From Halichondria panicea (Eukaryota; Porifera; Demospongiae; Suberitida; Halichondriidae), in contig NC_087389.1 in assembly GCF_963675165.1 (NCBI RefSeq), forward strand, positions 4,462,830 through 4,526,829: DNA of 64,000 nt. The letters run 5' to 3'. The position numbers were made by a program, and so were the translations under genes. Shown here in pieces: positions 22,101 to 34,000 of this stretch (positions are counted from its first letter, which is position 1; the number at the start of each line of letters is the position of its first letter). The notes below the pieces were generated by a model. It was not told the DNA's origin, ran no database searches, and saw only the letters and a program-made list of their open reading frames with translations.

Positions 22101-25100
22101 AGGATGGAGTTATGCTTTTTGTAAGTTTTGCTCAAATTTGCAATTTACTTTCACAAGGCAGAGATTATCTCTCTGGCTCCACTTCTCCTATCTATACAGT
22201 GTACCAAAACAATTCTTCCATTATAACTTCTTCGTGCATGCGCAGTAACGTTAATAGCTCGTGGCTGCTTATGAGATAGCATAGGCCACGCCTGAGACAC
22301 CAAATTAAAAATTAAAAGTCGTTTAAATGGCTCATTCACTATATATTGCTAAATATAATACCCGCCAAATTTTTCAATTATTAATTATACGGTATAGTTT
22401 AATTAGCAGACCCCAAAATAAGGTCTAGCCAATTTCACCATACATAGTTGTATTGACCACGCCACAAATAGTGGTGCTATAAGTAGCTGATACTGTATAT
22501 AGTGGGTATATAAATGAAAGGTATAAATGTTCGTTGTTTTCGCGGATTAAGCATGTACCGCGAACATTTATACCCACAAATTTAATTTCGCATGCATACA
22601 TGCTGCAGAAAGGTGCTATTCCACGAAAATTAAATGTGCGAAAACCTTTCTAACGGTCATTCCGCGAAAGCTTATACCCTAGAAATACAGTGGAACCTCT
22701 CTATAACGGACACCTTTGGGGAACAATGTTTTGGCCTTTTTACAGAGGTGGCCTTTGTTGAGAGGTTGTTTTGTACACAAACTGTTCATTTGGGACCTGG
22801 GTGCCTGGCCGTTATATAGCAGCTGGCCTTTATTCGGAGGTGGTTGTTAACAGAGGTTCCACTGTATACCCGCTATACGGCCAGTGTTTTGAGTTTTGAA
22901 ACTGCACATCATGCAGCTGCAACTTGCTAGCTACAATAATTATAATTTGCAAATGTAATTACGGTATAACTGGTAATTTCCGGGCAAAATATTTTGTGGG
23001 TTTCGTGGTTGAACACTGGACCACGAATATTTTAACCACGATGAAGCGACCTTGACTACCTTTACCTACAGTGCAAGCAGCAACCACGAAAATAATATCC
23101 ACAACTGACTAAACTTAGAGCACTAAAGTGCACACCCTCGGCCGGCTGGTGACATGATTAAGAAACGATATAATGCACATGTAGTGATGTATGACTGAAC
23201 TTCATGCACAGTAACTCAGGGGCAATAAAACAGATGGCTGAGTTTTAGTGGTACATAGATATATGCACTGTGGATCACAGCAATGAAGCTTGCAGTCTCA
23301 GAGAAGTATGGCTCCTGGAGTAGGACCTAGCAGTCTGCTACAGAGACAGCACGCCAGACACAGTTCTAGCTTTCGATTTTAGCGACCCTTTTCCATTGTT
23401 CCTGGTACGGGATCACTTCAGCTGTAAATACATAGGGTGCCTCGAATAAAGGCTGTGTGTAGTTAGCTAGCTGCCAACGTGTAAGTTCAAGATTTTTAGC
23501 TTTCGCTCGTTTTTATTCGACAATGAAGCTTTAAAATCAAAATTTAAAACTACTACCTTGTTGTGTTTGAGGCTATCCATGGCATAAACACAGTGCTATC
23601 GCATCCAGGTGAGTAGACTCAGAATACACAGACAGACAGACAGACAGACTGACTGACTACTATAACCCGTGGCGCTGCGGCGCGCCTCGGGTTAATAATT
23701 ATTGCTCAACCACAAATATTTTTCCCCAAAAAATTACGATATGTATGTTATTTCACACATTGTTCCTCTAACCAATAGTCACCTACAGACTGTTTACAGA
23801 CTGTTTACACATACACAAGGTAGTGTATGTGCAATTTGCCAGATGCTTCCTCCCATATGAAACATTACACTTTCTTTATACAGGTTCTAGAACCGAAGAA
23901 AGCGATCGCTCACCAGAACAACCAAGCACCTCTCAATCTAACCTGCAATTTCGTCAGCCCCCACACGAATTTGGTCGGCAATACATACCTCCGTCACGTG
24001 ATGATCAAAGTCATTATTCATCACCCTTAGTACGTTCTAGTTCCACTAGCTCAGAACGACATTCAATAGATGAATCTCCTCTTCAATTATTTATTGAAAC
24101 TTTGAGAACCTCTTATGCAGATGAAAAGTTTTTCAAAAAATCTGCTGGTCTTAACAAACGAAAGATCGAATTCATTAATCTAGCACTTATCAAGAAGAAA
24201 GGAGTGAGCCCTGCAGATGCAGAGAATGATAAATTTCTGCAGAGCACATTACACGGCTCTATAGATGACATCATTAAGAAGAAGGAGGATATTGATTTGC
24301 AAGAAATTTTCAATTACGGCAAAAAAGGATCGAGGAAGCTCGTACTAGTCGAAGGGGCTCCTGGTGTTGGAAAGACAATGCTTGCTTTAAAAATATGTCA
24401 ACTATGGGCCAATAAAAATCTGCTAGATGAATACGATATGGTGCTCTTGGTAACCCTCAGAAGATTCCAGGGAAAATCGTTAGTGGAGTTGAGTGATCTG
24501 CTCATATACCTGCAAGGCCCCCTCCGTGCTGAGGCTACCAACGAGTTATTCAGATCACAAGGTGATAGAACTTTGTTCATTCTCGAAGGCTGGGACGAGT
24601 TGCCTCCTAAGCTACACAGAGAAGGCTCGATCTTTTTTGACATTGTCGATGGCAGTGTGTTACCGAAAGCTTCTGTGCTCGTAACTTCTCGTCCCACAGT
24701 GACCTCTGGCCTCTATGACTACATGGATGAACGGCATATTGAAGTGTTGGGTTTTAGCGCAAAGGAAATCACACAGTACGTACAACTTCATGGCGAAGAA
24801 ATGTCTGAAACGATTCACAGCCATCTCAACAAGTTTCCAAACCTCAAAGCATTGGCTCACATTCCGCTCACACTTTCCATAATTTGCCATGTGGCTAGAA
24901 AAGATTTAGCTTTGCCACATACCCTCACAAAGCTTTATAACCAGCACATCTGCAACACTCTTTTCCTAACCTTGAAGAAGTATTCGAGGTTCAGCTCCCT
25001 CCCTGGAGTTTCTTGCTTGGAAGAACTACCGGTTGAAGTTAGGGAAGTTTTCAATTCCCTTTGTACTTTGGCTCTGGACGGCTTCAAAGAGAAGAAGTTC

Positions 25101-28100
25101 GTGTACAGCAAAGAAGATTTGCAGGCTGTTGGTCTCGAACCAACTGCCTTTGACGGCTACGGCCTATTAAATGCACCTGTTATGGCCGTCGCAGCAGGAT
25201 TCGAGCAGATTTATCAGTTCAATCATCTCTCAATTCAAGAATTTCTTGCAGCCTATGAAATTCAACATCTGGTTAATGATCAACGAGTTTCCCTTCTCAG
25301 AGAGTTCCGAAATGACAAGCAGTTTCAAAACATTTGGAAATTTTTCTCGGGGATTACAAAGCTTGAGAATGAATATTTCAAAGAATTAATCATATCTGAA
25401 ACTGGGAAAGCCAATCGAGATCAAACCTTTCTTTTACACTGTTTGTACGAAGCCGACAACCCTGCTATCAGCAAGAAAGCTGCGGAAAAGATGTTCTATG
25501 TTCTAAACCTTGGTAACATGCTTCTCAACACTACCGACTGTCTCTGTGCTGCTCACATGATCACATCGGCCGGGGGGGAGTGGCTGGTCGAGTTGAGGGG
25601 GTGCAATATGGGGGACGATGGACTGAGGATATTCAAGACGTCTCTTTTGACCCACATTGAGGCCCATGGAGTACTCGGATTCACCATCAAGAGATTGGAG
25701 TGAGTGCATGTAATTGGACAAAGTATTACACGGAAGCCTTTGAAAATAATAATAATGGTGCGTATATAGATTTGAAACTACTCTATGCCATGTCATATAT
25801 TGGGTTCAAATGTGTATAGTTAATCATTTGCGAATAACACTGACCCTATATTGCGTTAAGTGTACATGTGTGACTCCTTTCTGTCATTTGTTTGCAATTT
25901 GCAATCAAAAGAACTTCGCATTTGAAACACGATATAATTATGTAACTTATAATTATTATGAACACTTCTTTCCGTCTTATTGACAACACTGTATTCGTCT
26001 TTTACTGCCCATGCATTACAGCTTGACTCAAAACCGGATACTAGCAAGATCTGTTAAGCACCTAGCAGACATGATCAACAGCAAGATGCAGCTGCACTCA
26101 CTCATGTGAGTTAACAAGTGTCTGTATGGTGGATGGTACTTACAATTGATTTCTTAATGGCACTGTTATTTTCTGCATTACATGCATATAGTGCATGTTT
26201 TTAGTTTCCCAATTAACAAAGGACATGCAGCCTCTCTTACTAACAAGTTACTCCACTGCATGCATGTACATACATAATTATATACATGCCACTTGATGCA
26301 ATAATTCTTTTGTCTCCACTTAAATAATATCCTCTACAGATTGTCGTCCAATCCGTTTGGAGACGAGGGCATGAGGACTCTAACAGGAGCTCTCAAGCAG
26401 CCTCACGCAACAACCAAGTCACTCCAGTACGTTACTTGTTTGAGACCTAGCCCATGCAAACCGGTCACCTATACTTTTCATTGCAATTGATAGTGTTCTG
26501 TTTGTATTTTCCATGCCATGGTGACTGAATTTATAGCCAGCCATGCATGCAGGCACAATGTACGTAAATACAGTGCTTATACGTATGACATTGAATGTGG
26601 TCTTTATCGATCATGATGTTGAGTTTGATAATGTGCAGTTTCTCAAGCTGTGAGCTGACTATGGATTGTACTTTTGAACTAGCTGATGTCTTGAAAACAA
26701 ACAGCACAATAAATGAACTCTAGTAAGTTTCAGTAATTCAAAAGCTTCCTTATTATGTTGCTATACTCACAACTTTTGTCAATACAGTATCGGATTTGAG
26801 CCACTTGGTGACAGCGTTAAAAATATAGTGCAGGCACTGGACAATAAAGACAACAATACGCTCACTGAATTATCGTAAATAATGAATCCATGTATACATG
26901 CATGTGTAAGGTTTATGCATGCTCTATATAATTATGTGCAGACTGATGAACACAGATATGACTTCAACGGGACTTACTGCTCTAGCCCAAATGGCTCCCG
27001 TCAACCAAACTCTTGAAATCCTAAGGTATATATTATACGTACACTTGCTCATACGCTCAGAATACGTATTTATCATTCTGTATTTCACTAGACTTGATCG
27101 GAATAAATTAAAAGCTGATAACTGTCATCTGGTGGCTACTATTATTGAGAAGAGCAGCAGTCTTACTCTGATAGAGTAAGCTTAGTCATGAAAAGTTATG
27201 CGTTTAATTACACCACCATGCCTGCATTTGGTGTCATGCAGTTTGTCAAAGAATCCAATTGGAGATGCTGGCTTTGAGCGAGTACTTGAAGCACTGATTG
27301 CTAAACCTAAAGGCTCTCTCAAAAAGTTGGGGTAGGTACAGACATTAGTGTTGATCACTCGTTACTCTGATCCGTTGTCTGAATTCAGGGTGTTTGGATG
27401 TGATGTCACACCAAAGGGACTCAAGAAACTCATGGAATTATTCTCAGTCACGGAAACATTTGTCGGAATTCAGTAAATGACCCAAAGCTATTATAATTAT
27501 GCGCAATTTTGGCATGTCTATATATATATATATACCATGTATATAGCTATTATAATTTTAGTGACTATAATATAATTGTAAATTAATATATCATTATAAC
27601 TGCATGTCAGTCTGGTTTCATGAATTTGAGCCATGCAGCTTTGAAATAAAGAAGCCAGCCGAGATAATTGTATTAATATTAGTTGTTGCTTCACAGACTG
27701 GGGGGCAATCATCTCGGAGACGAGGGTGCTGAACTAGTGGGAGAGGCTTTGAAAAGAAACAGCTCCAAATCAGTTAACCAAGTTTTGTAAGTATAAAACC
27801 ATCCATTTTGTATGATTTAGTGTTGCATGCATAATTATGTTGGCTATAATTAATTACTGAGCAAAATCCACCGTAAAATTGTAAGTGAATTATATACCTA
27901 TTATACTATAATTATATCTACTATACTTCTTTGTGTTCAATTTTATAAATTGTAAAATTTGCCGAGATAAGTGAAAACAATGTATTTCATGCAGAATGGA
28001 GGCTACAAAGGTGACTGACGAAGGAAAGAAGAAGCTCCAGGAGATCTGTGACTTCATCAACTCTGGGAGAGATACAGAGAACAAGTTAGATCTCAACTAC

Positions 28101-28160
28101 AAGCATCACTCCGAAGTGGTGCAGAAGAGAAACTCCACCAACTATCTATACTTTCTGTAA
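19113..28160 (+). CDS. NLR-A: CARD-NACHT-LRR immune receptor, intact
   Basis: Exons: 19113-19521, 19857-20177, 23884-25699, 26022-26105, 26340-26426, 26639-26722, 26788-26874, 26942-27025, 27092-27175, 27242-27331, 27389-27472, 27697-27786, 27995-28160; 3486 nt, 1161 residues, all phases consistent. Residues about 8-95 are CARD-like (RFFMVHHDDF...LLTSGEMEQL...IMCIKGDQAPSLF). Exon 2 encodes a low-complexity linker. Exon 3 is the NACHT module: Walker A GAPGVGKT near residue 400, Walker B LFILEGWDELPP near 475, TSRP sensor-type motif, and FNHLSIQEFLAA of the winged-helix region. Nine one-repeat LRR exons follow (LSSNPFGDEGMRTL-type), then a basic tail ending NYLYFL. Predicted cytosolic pattern sensor that oligomerises on ATP binding and signals by CARD. 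Exon 1 has two possible donors 6 bp apart. Its ligand cannot be told from sequence. Confidence 0.92.
20279..20469. repeat. MITE of the CCGTATA family, in NLR-A intron 2
   Basis: Ends CCGTATATACTGG and CCAGTTATACGG flanked by TA. Interior has inverted ATTTGGCGATTTGATTTACC / CGCCAAATTAAAA stretches. Confidence 0.65.
22493..22880. repeat. MITE of the CCGTATA family, interrupted
   Basis: Left end CTGTATATAGTGGGTATA with GGTATAAATGTTCG, right end TATACCCGCTATACGG. A younger MITE splits it at 22688-22864; removing that rejoins TATACCC...AGAAATA to TACCCGC. Confidence 0.6.
22688..22864. repeat. 177-bp TA-flanked MITE nested in another MITE
   Basis: Terminal inverted repeats CAGTGGAACCTCTCTATAAC and TGTTAACAGAGGTTCCACTG, each flanked by TA. 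CAGTGGAACCTC resembles pogo/Tigger ends. Confidence 0.75.
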
Positions 28161-28440
28161 AAGCAATGTACATATTAATTAATTTGCCTGTGGTTTTATG
28201 TACAATCATAATTATGTGTATAACTATATACTTTCTTTTGTGAGAAACTCCATTGTGTACATGTATAATGTTGGTAGGCTAGCCATTGCATGTGTTGTAG
28301 CTATAATTATACAATTCAGTTTTCAGTTCAAATGAATGAAAATCAATCTATAAATTACGTACTACTGATGTTCCAACTATTCACTAAATAATAAACGTTT
28401 TGGCTTAATGTTAACTAACACGACGTCACTGTTCCCCTGG
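28161..28440. other. NLR-A 3' flank
   Basis: AT-rich non-coding DNA, duplicated at about 61321-61740. No gene seen. Confidence 0.5.
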
Positions 28441-28444
28441 TCTC

Positions 28445-28800
28445 CTAAACTCGGTTGTACTTGCCTTGATCTATCATCACTTGAGCCACTATGAACCTGG
28501 ATGATGCAGCGACTTTGTTTCCTGTCGCCACGAGTGGAAAGTTATCAGGATCCCCGGTTTCTGTGGCAACCAGATACTTTCCGTTGCTAGCTTTCAGATT
28601 AATCACTGTAGGACCATTGGTTAGCACAGTAAATTTGCTCGTTAATTCAATTGTATCGCCTGAAACCACAATTTTGTCGATACTACTCTCGTGATTAACG
28701 TACACTCCGCTTATCTGCTTTAAAGGAGTAGCTATCGTCAGAGTTTGAAACCACTGTCAACTCGCAAAATTCGTCAGCTACCATCTTGACAACCACTTTT
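28445..28800 (-). pseudogene. fascin-like beta-trefoil fragment, copy 1
   Basis: The minus strand reads NSDDSYSFKAD, then changes frame, then YVNHESSIDKIVVSGDTIEL and LKASNGKYLVATETG. The FKAD and ASNGKYLV motifs are typical of beta-trefoil actin-bundling (fascin-type) repeats. The frame break lies around 28710-28720. A sister copy at 61756-62110 is broken at a different base, so both look non-functional, and neither has an obvious start. Confidence 0.55.
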
Positions 28801-28829
28801 TGGTCCACTTTTTCCGCATGCAGACACTC

Positions 28830-29300
28830 ATTGAACCTCTCTAGGCATGCCCCCCATCAAACGTAATTTACATGATATGTATATATATACAGTCAGTGAA
28901 GCATTCTTGAAATGTATTTGCATTAAATACATGTACATTAACTACTAGGCTTTTCAAGAATGCTAGTATCATACGTAAGTATCCACTCTTGTAGGTATCT
29001 ATGAGTGAGACTATGACGAGGAGCCCCTCTTGGACTTTAGGTTTAACATTCTGTAGAGCTCATACCTATATACGTTCAGGAATAAGCATGCAGAGGTTCA
29101 ATGAGATTCTGCTAAAATATCATTTCAGTAATAAAAGTGCAAGCTAAGCTAAAATATTTGTATTTGCTGTACATTGACTACTAATAGGCTAAGTCTTAGA
29201 ATGGAAGTTCATATCTGGTGGTTTTGCTGCATGTTTGGCAATTTTCTGTTGCAAGTTGCACTGCAATCCACTGCATGTAACAGAGAACCATAAGATGTAA
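28830..29300. other. non-coding interval before the retrotransposon
   Basis: No gene found. Contains a short inverted pair (AGCATTCTTGAAATG / TTCAAGAATGCT) around 28900-28962. Confidence 0.4.
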
Positions 29301-30529
29301 CCACCGAACGAAACAGAGAGAGATCTGTTTGCCCTCGCTGCGAGGCTAGGCGGTTTAGGCATTATTATTCCCTCACAACAGTTGGATCAAGAGTTCAAGT
29401 CCTCCATGCTGGTCACTGCTCCCAGGGAGCTAACCCACTCACAAGACCCTGCATATCCCTACGAAGCTCTAACAAACCAGATATCAGCTAAAGCAGAGAT
29501 CCAGCGAGAAAGACACCAAAACGCAGATTTGAATGCCAATCGCCTCAGAGAGGTGCTAACACCTACTCTCAAGAAAGCCATGGATCTAGCAAAGGAAAAG
29601 GGCTCCTCAAGCTGGTTGACGACGTTGCCTCTGGAGGAGCATGGGTTCTGCCTACACAAAGACGCGTTTGTAGACGCTCTGGCCCTGAGATATGGATGGT
29701 GTCCGCCAAACACTGCTACAAACTGTGTCTGTGGTGCAAACTTCACTATCGAACATGCTCTCTCCTGCCCAAGAGGTGGATTCCCGTCGATATGCCATAA
29801 CGAGATCAGAGATCTAACTGCCACCCTAATGACGGAAGTCTGCAATGATGTGTGTGTGGAACCGAATCTTCAACCACTCCCCTTGGAGACCATGGCAAGA
29901 CGCACCGCCATTACCACCGATAACGCCCGACTAGACATCGCGGCAAACGGCTTCTGGGGAGGAAGACTGGAGAGAACCTTCGTAGATGTCAGAGTGTTTA
30001 ACCCTCACGCACCATCGAACAGGAACACAAGCCTGGAGCAGTGCTTCAGAAAACACGAACTAGAGAAGAAAAGAGCCTATGAGCAAAGAGTCAGGGAGGT
30101 GGAACATGCGTCCTTCACCCCCTTAGTGCTCTCCGCAAGTGGGGGACTAGGAAAAGAAGCAACAGTGTTCTATAAAAGATTGGCTTCCCTCCTAGCTGAG
30201 AAATGGGACCAACCATACCACCAGGTCATAAACTGGCTAAGATGCTCCCTATCATATAGTCTGCTCAGATCTGCAATACAATGTGTGCGAGGCTCCCGGT
30301 CCTCCCCCGTGGTCGCACCATCAAGACCATCCTACCAATGGATTTGGTGTCGGCCGAGGCACACTTGTGCCAAATGGACTAACAAGTATATTATATTTCC
30401 TTTTTGTATATTTTTCCTTTTTGTACTCTTTATTATTTATTTTGTCTAGATCAGTACCCTACATGTGTAACTTTATTTGTTGTATTTGAAAAGAAAGAAA
30501 AAATGTGTCCATGAAAAAAAAAAAAAAAA
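29300..30529 (+). mobile_element. 5'-truncated non-LTR retrotransposon (restriction-like endonuclease end)
   Basis: An open frame from about 29322 to 30449 encodes the C-terminal part of a retroelement polyprotein: a block CVCGANFTIEHALSC (C-x-C-x7-H-x3-C zinc knuckle), then ARLDIAANGFWGG and RTFVDVRVFNPHAPSN, which look like the D...D core of a restriction-like endonuclease, then a conserved RLASLLAEKWDQPY region. The reverse transcriptase domain itself is missing. A poly(A) run at 30513-30529 closes the element. AAGATGTAAC at 29292 and AGATGTTAC at 30529 may be the target duplication. Internal frame still open, so insertion is fairly recent or selected. Confidence 0.75.
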
Positions 30530-31014
30530 GATGTTACATAAAGGTGTTAATTGTTGTATTTTGACCTCTGAGATCAAAGGAATAGCTTCTAGTAGATAAT
30601 GATCCTCGGGCCTTTATAGCTTTAATTGATATTTTTGCACATGATCTCAACTTCCTTCCAACCTCCTCTGACAATCTACTACAGGCCAATAAACAGCTTA
30701 ATTGTGGCACTCATACAGCCATGCATGTAATAACTATTACATATTGAGCCTATACTGTATTTACCGGCCCTCCATTATCCGGAACCTCAATTATCCGGCT
30801 TGCCAATTTTCTTTTTAATAATTCAGAAAATGGGCGGGTTCCTTAAATGTGCATGCGCGTTGCAGCTGTTACTATGGAGACAGGCCTGCTTATATCTTCT
30901 GCGCATGTACGTGTGTATACATAATTAAATACAAAACACGTTGTGTATAGTTATTATTATTACAAGGTGTGCATAACATCAGCTATAAAATGATAAAATA
31001 CAATTCAACCTCAA
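30530..31014. other. non-coding interval with pogo-like debris
   Basis: Contains CATTATCCGGAACCTCAATTATCCGG at 30772-30798, similar to pogo-type TIRs, and a block (GGCCAATAAACAGCTTAATTG) that resembles 32760-32835 in NLR-B. No gene seen. Confidence 0.4.
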
Positions 31015-34000
31015 TCAGAGATGGGGGGCTTCTCTCAATTTTCGTAAATGAGCATGGTCGGTAAACACAACCTCCACTTTTTGACCGTCATCTCGACCAA
31101 CATTGAGTGAGTCACAGATTTCTTGGAGCATTTTTTTCCCGTCTTCTGAAACACGAGTTCTCTCAAGGCTGCATAATCGTAATAAATTTTGTGTTATAAT
31201 TAATTTTTATTACACAGTCGCTAGCCTCGAGAAGCATGATTTGGCAAGGGGTCATCATGATATAAAACAAAGCGAAGCTTCAGGTTTATGTAATTATACA
31301 GGCAACTCGCATGCTTGCATTGTGCCTGTATAATTATATTATATATTGCTCCTACTAACAATGCAACTCACATTACAGCTTTAACACTTCTGGATGTATT
31401 CTGCTGAAGAGCGTGTCCAAGCAATTTGGCTCCTTCGTCATCTATCTGGTTGCATCCTAGTCTGTAATTTGAGCAGAAAGATTATAATTACAATCATGAA
31501 TATTATTATTACTTATATCTCTTCACTTACTGAATCCGAGTGAGTGTCTGTGTGACTCCGAATAGAGTGACTAGTTTTTCGATTCCTTTCGGTGATGCAA
31601 TCCCACAGCCAAAAACTCTAATGTATTGATACGTAAAGTACAACAATTATGATCCAGTATTCAAGTTACATGATGCCAATACTTACCCCAACTTCACAAG
31701 TGAGCTTGTCGGCTTGGCAATCAGTGCATCTAGAATTTTGTGGAATCCTTGGTTTGCTATTGGAATCTTGGACAAGCTGCGTACATGCAAAGGAGTGCAT
31801 GCATGTGGACATTAACCATTTTTGTGGAGATTTTATAGGGTCAATTTTCTGCTGCAAGGCATGCATGCATGCGTATACACGAGATCAGTGGTAACTCTCT
31901 CCAAGATAACATTAATTACCGTGTGTGGAACACCTACGCACGTGAACACAACACTTACTCCAGCAGTTTCAGACTGTTGTTTCTCTCAATGATATTGGCA
32001 ATTAGTTCAGAATCCCTGGGTTGAAGGTTGTTGCGGTCAATCCTACAATGCACAATGTCATGTCAACATTCACAAAATCATGAATGCTAGATCTTTACCT
32101 TAAAGTCTCTAATGTTCTGTTGATTGCAGCCATATTTGACAATGCGGTGAGTCCAACAGAAGTCATCCCAACATCTGACAATCTATAGAGTTTTGTGGTG
32201 TCCCATTATGTAGTTTGTAAATTCTAATGATTTACGTTATTTCTGTAATTGTACTGTTTTTCTCCAGAGCAAGTGCTATTCTCTCAACTGCTTCATCACC
32301 AATTTTGTCATGTCGAAAACTGCATGCAATTAATAGTATATATATGTACTGACTCATTTTGATGCAATTGACTTACTGTATCTCTTTGATTGACTTGTTT
32401 AGACCTTCTAGAATATTCGCTATCTTAGCAACTCCAACGTTTGTTATTTCACATTCGTTGAACCTGTTTGAGTACAAATTAATCACATGCACAGTGTCAT
32501 ACATTGATTCAGATCGAACTTACTGTAGTACAGTAACAGTCGTGTTAGACTCAAGAGCTGTTGCTAGATTTCCAATTCCCTCGTCTCCAATAGGATTGTA
32601 AGACAATCTAAATGTAAAAGTAAAAACGTTCATTCCTATCTTAAAAGTAAGGCTCAATTTTGAAAACTGGTTGCTAACGCTGTGAGGAAGTTCGAACAAG
32701 TTCGAAAGAGTCAAACCAAACTACTAAGTAAGAATGAATTGTGTATAATTATTTTACCTCTGAGATCAGGCCTGGCATATATAATGATCTCGGGCCTACC
32801 GGGTCAATAAACAGCTTGTGGCACTCATAGCCATGTAATGAAATTAATACCCGCGAAAATATGTCACCTAAGGTAATACATAAAATGTCAGTTAGATACA
32901 CTTATTTTAAACGTAGGTCTATATAGTCTTGAAGCATGCGGCAAAGAATATAGGGAATGTATAACAAGCCATCGTACAATTTGAGTTATAGTTACAGTTT
33001 ATAATTATACGTACGCAAGACCCTCCAATTGAATATTGCAAGACAGAATTTCGACTAGATGGGAGATTGCTGAAGCTGTGATTCGATTATGCGTTAGACT
33101 GCAAATGAGAAATTATCACATACATCATAATGTATACAGTACATGCACTCCATTGAACTTAACTTGAAAGATGTTATCTTGAAGTCGTGAACACTATTGG
33201 TCTCGGCAAATCTAACTAGTGACATTTTTAGGATACTTAGCCCATTGTCTCCAATGTTACAGCCTCTAAAGTCCAGCGTCCACCCCCCGCCAGCCGATGT
33301 AACCATGTGAGCAGCACACAGGCAATCAGTCGTATTGAGAAACATGTTGCTCAAATTGAGCACACGATAAAATTTTTCAGCTGCTTTCTCACTCACAGCT
33401 TGATTGTTGGCCTCGTAAACGCAGTGAAGAAGGAAAATTTGAGCTCGGTTGGCCTTACCAGTTTCAGTGATCATGATCTTTTGAAAATTTTTATCAATTA
33501 ACTTGGTAATTCCAGAAAAGAACTTCCAAACATTTCGAAATTGCAAGTCATCGCGAAATTTTCTGAGAAGACGAACTTGTTCCGATCGATCTAGTTTTTG
33601 AATTCCATACGCCGCAAGGAACTCTTGAATGGAGAGATGGTGGAATTGGTAGACAATATCAAAGCCAGCAACGGCAGAGTTATTGGGGGTGTTTAAGAGA
33701 CCATAGCCATCAAATCGTTTCTGATTATCTGAATTTAGACCAACTCGTTGCAAATCTTCTCTGCTATACACAAATTTCTTCTGTTTAAAGCTGTCCATCG
33801 CTAAAATACACAATAGGTTGAAGACACTTTTAATTTCGGGAGGAAGCTTGCTTAAGCTGGTAATTCCATTAATAGAATTCAGTGCTGGATTCGATTGTTT
33901 CTTACAGTTTTGGTAGAGGGTATTGCAGATGTATTGTTCGTATAACTCGGTAAGAGTGTGTGGTAAGGCAGCCATACGAGCCACGTGGCAGATAATGGAA

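Larger units (their letters stand above)
20957..23691. mobile_element. 2.7-kb TIR element with TTAA target sites, in NLR-A intron 2
   Basis: Long inverted repeats: the left end CTCGAGGCACACCGCCACGA and about 130 bp beyond (GGGTTATAGTAGTC, GTGTATTCT, CACTGTGTTT, ATGGATAGCCTCAA) recurs in reverse at the right end (TTGAGGCTATCCATGGCAT ... CTACTATAACCCGTGGCG ... GCGCCTCGGG). TTAA occurs directly outside both ends (20953-20956, 23692-23695), as for piggyBac or Kolobok elements. The interior has no transposase I recognise; an 83-codon Lys-rich frame at 21111-21362 is unassigned. Two younger MITEs sit inside. Confidence 0.7.

Noticed and set aside
24398..24890. Minus-strand frames opposite the NLR-A NACHT exon
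   Set aside because: Shadow frames with no splice or start support.
29459..29845. 128-codon minus-strand frame
   Set aside because: Antisense of the retrotransposon coding region.
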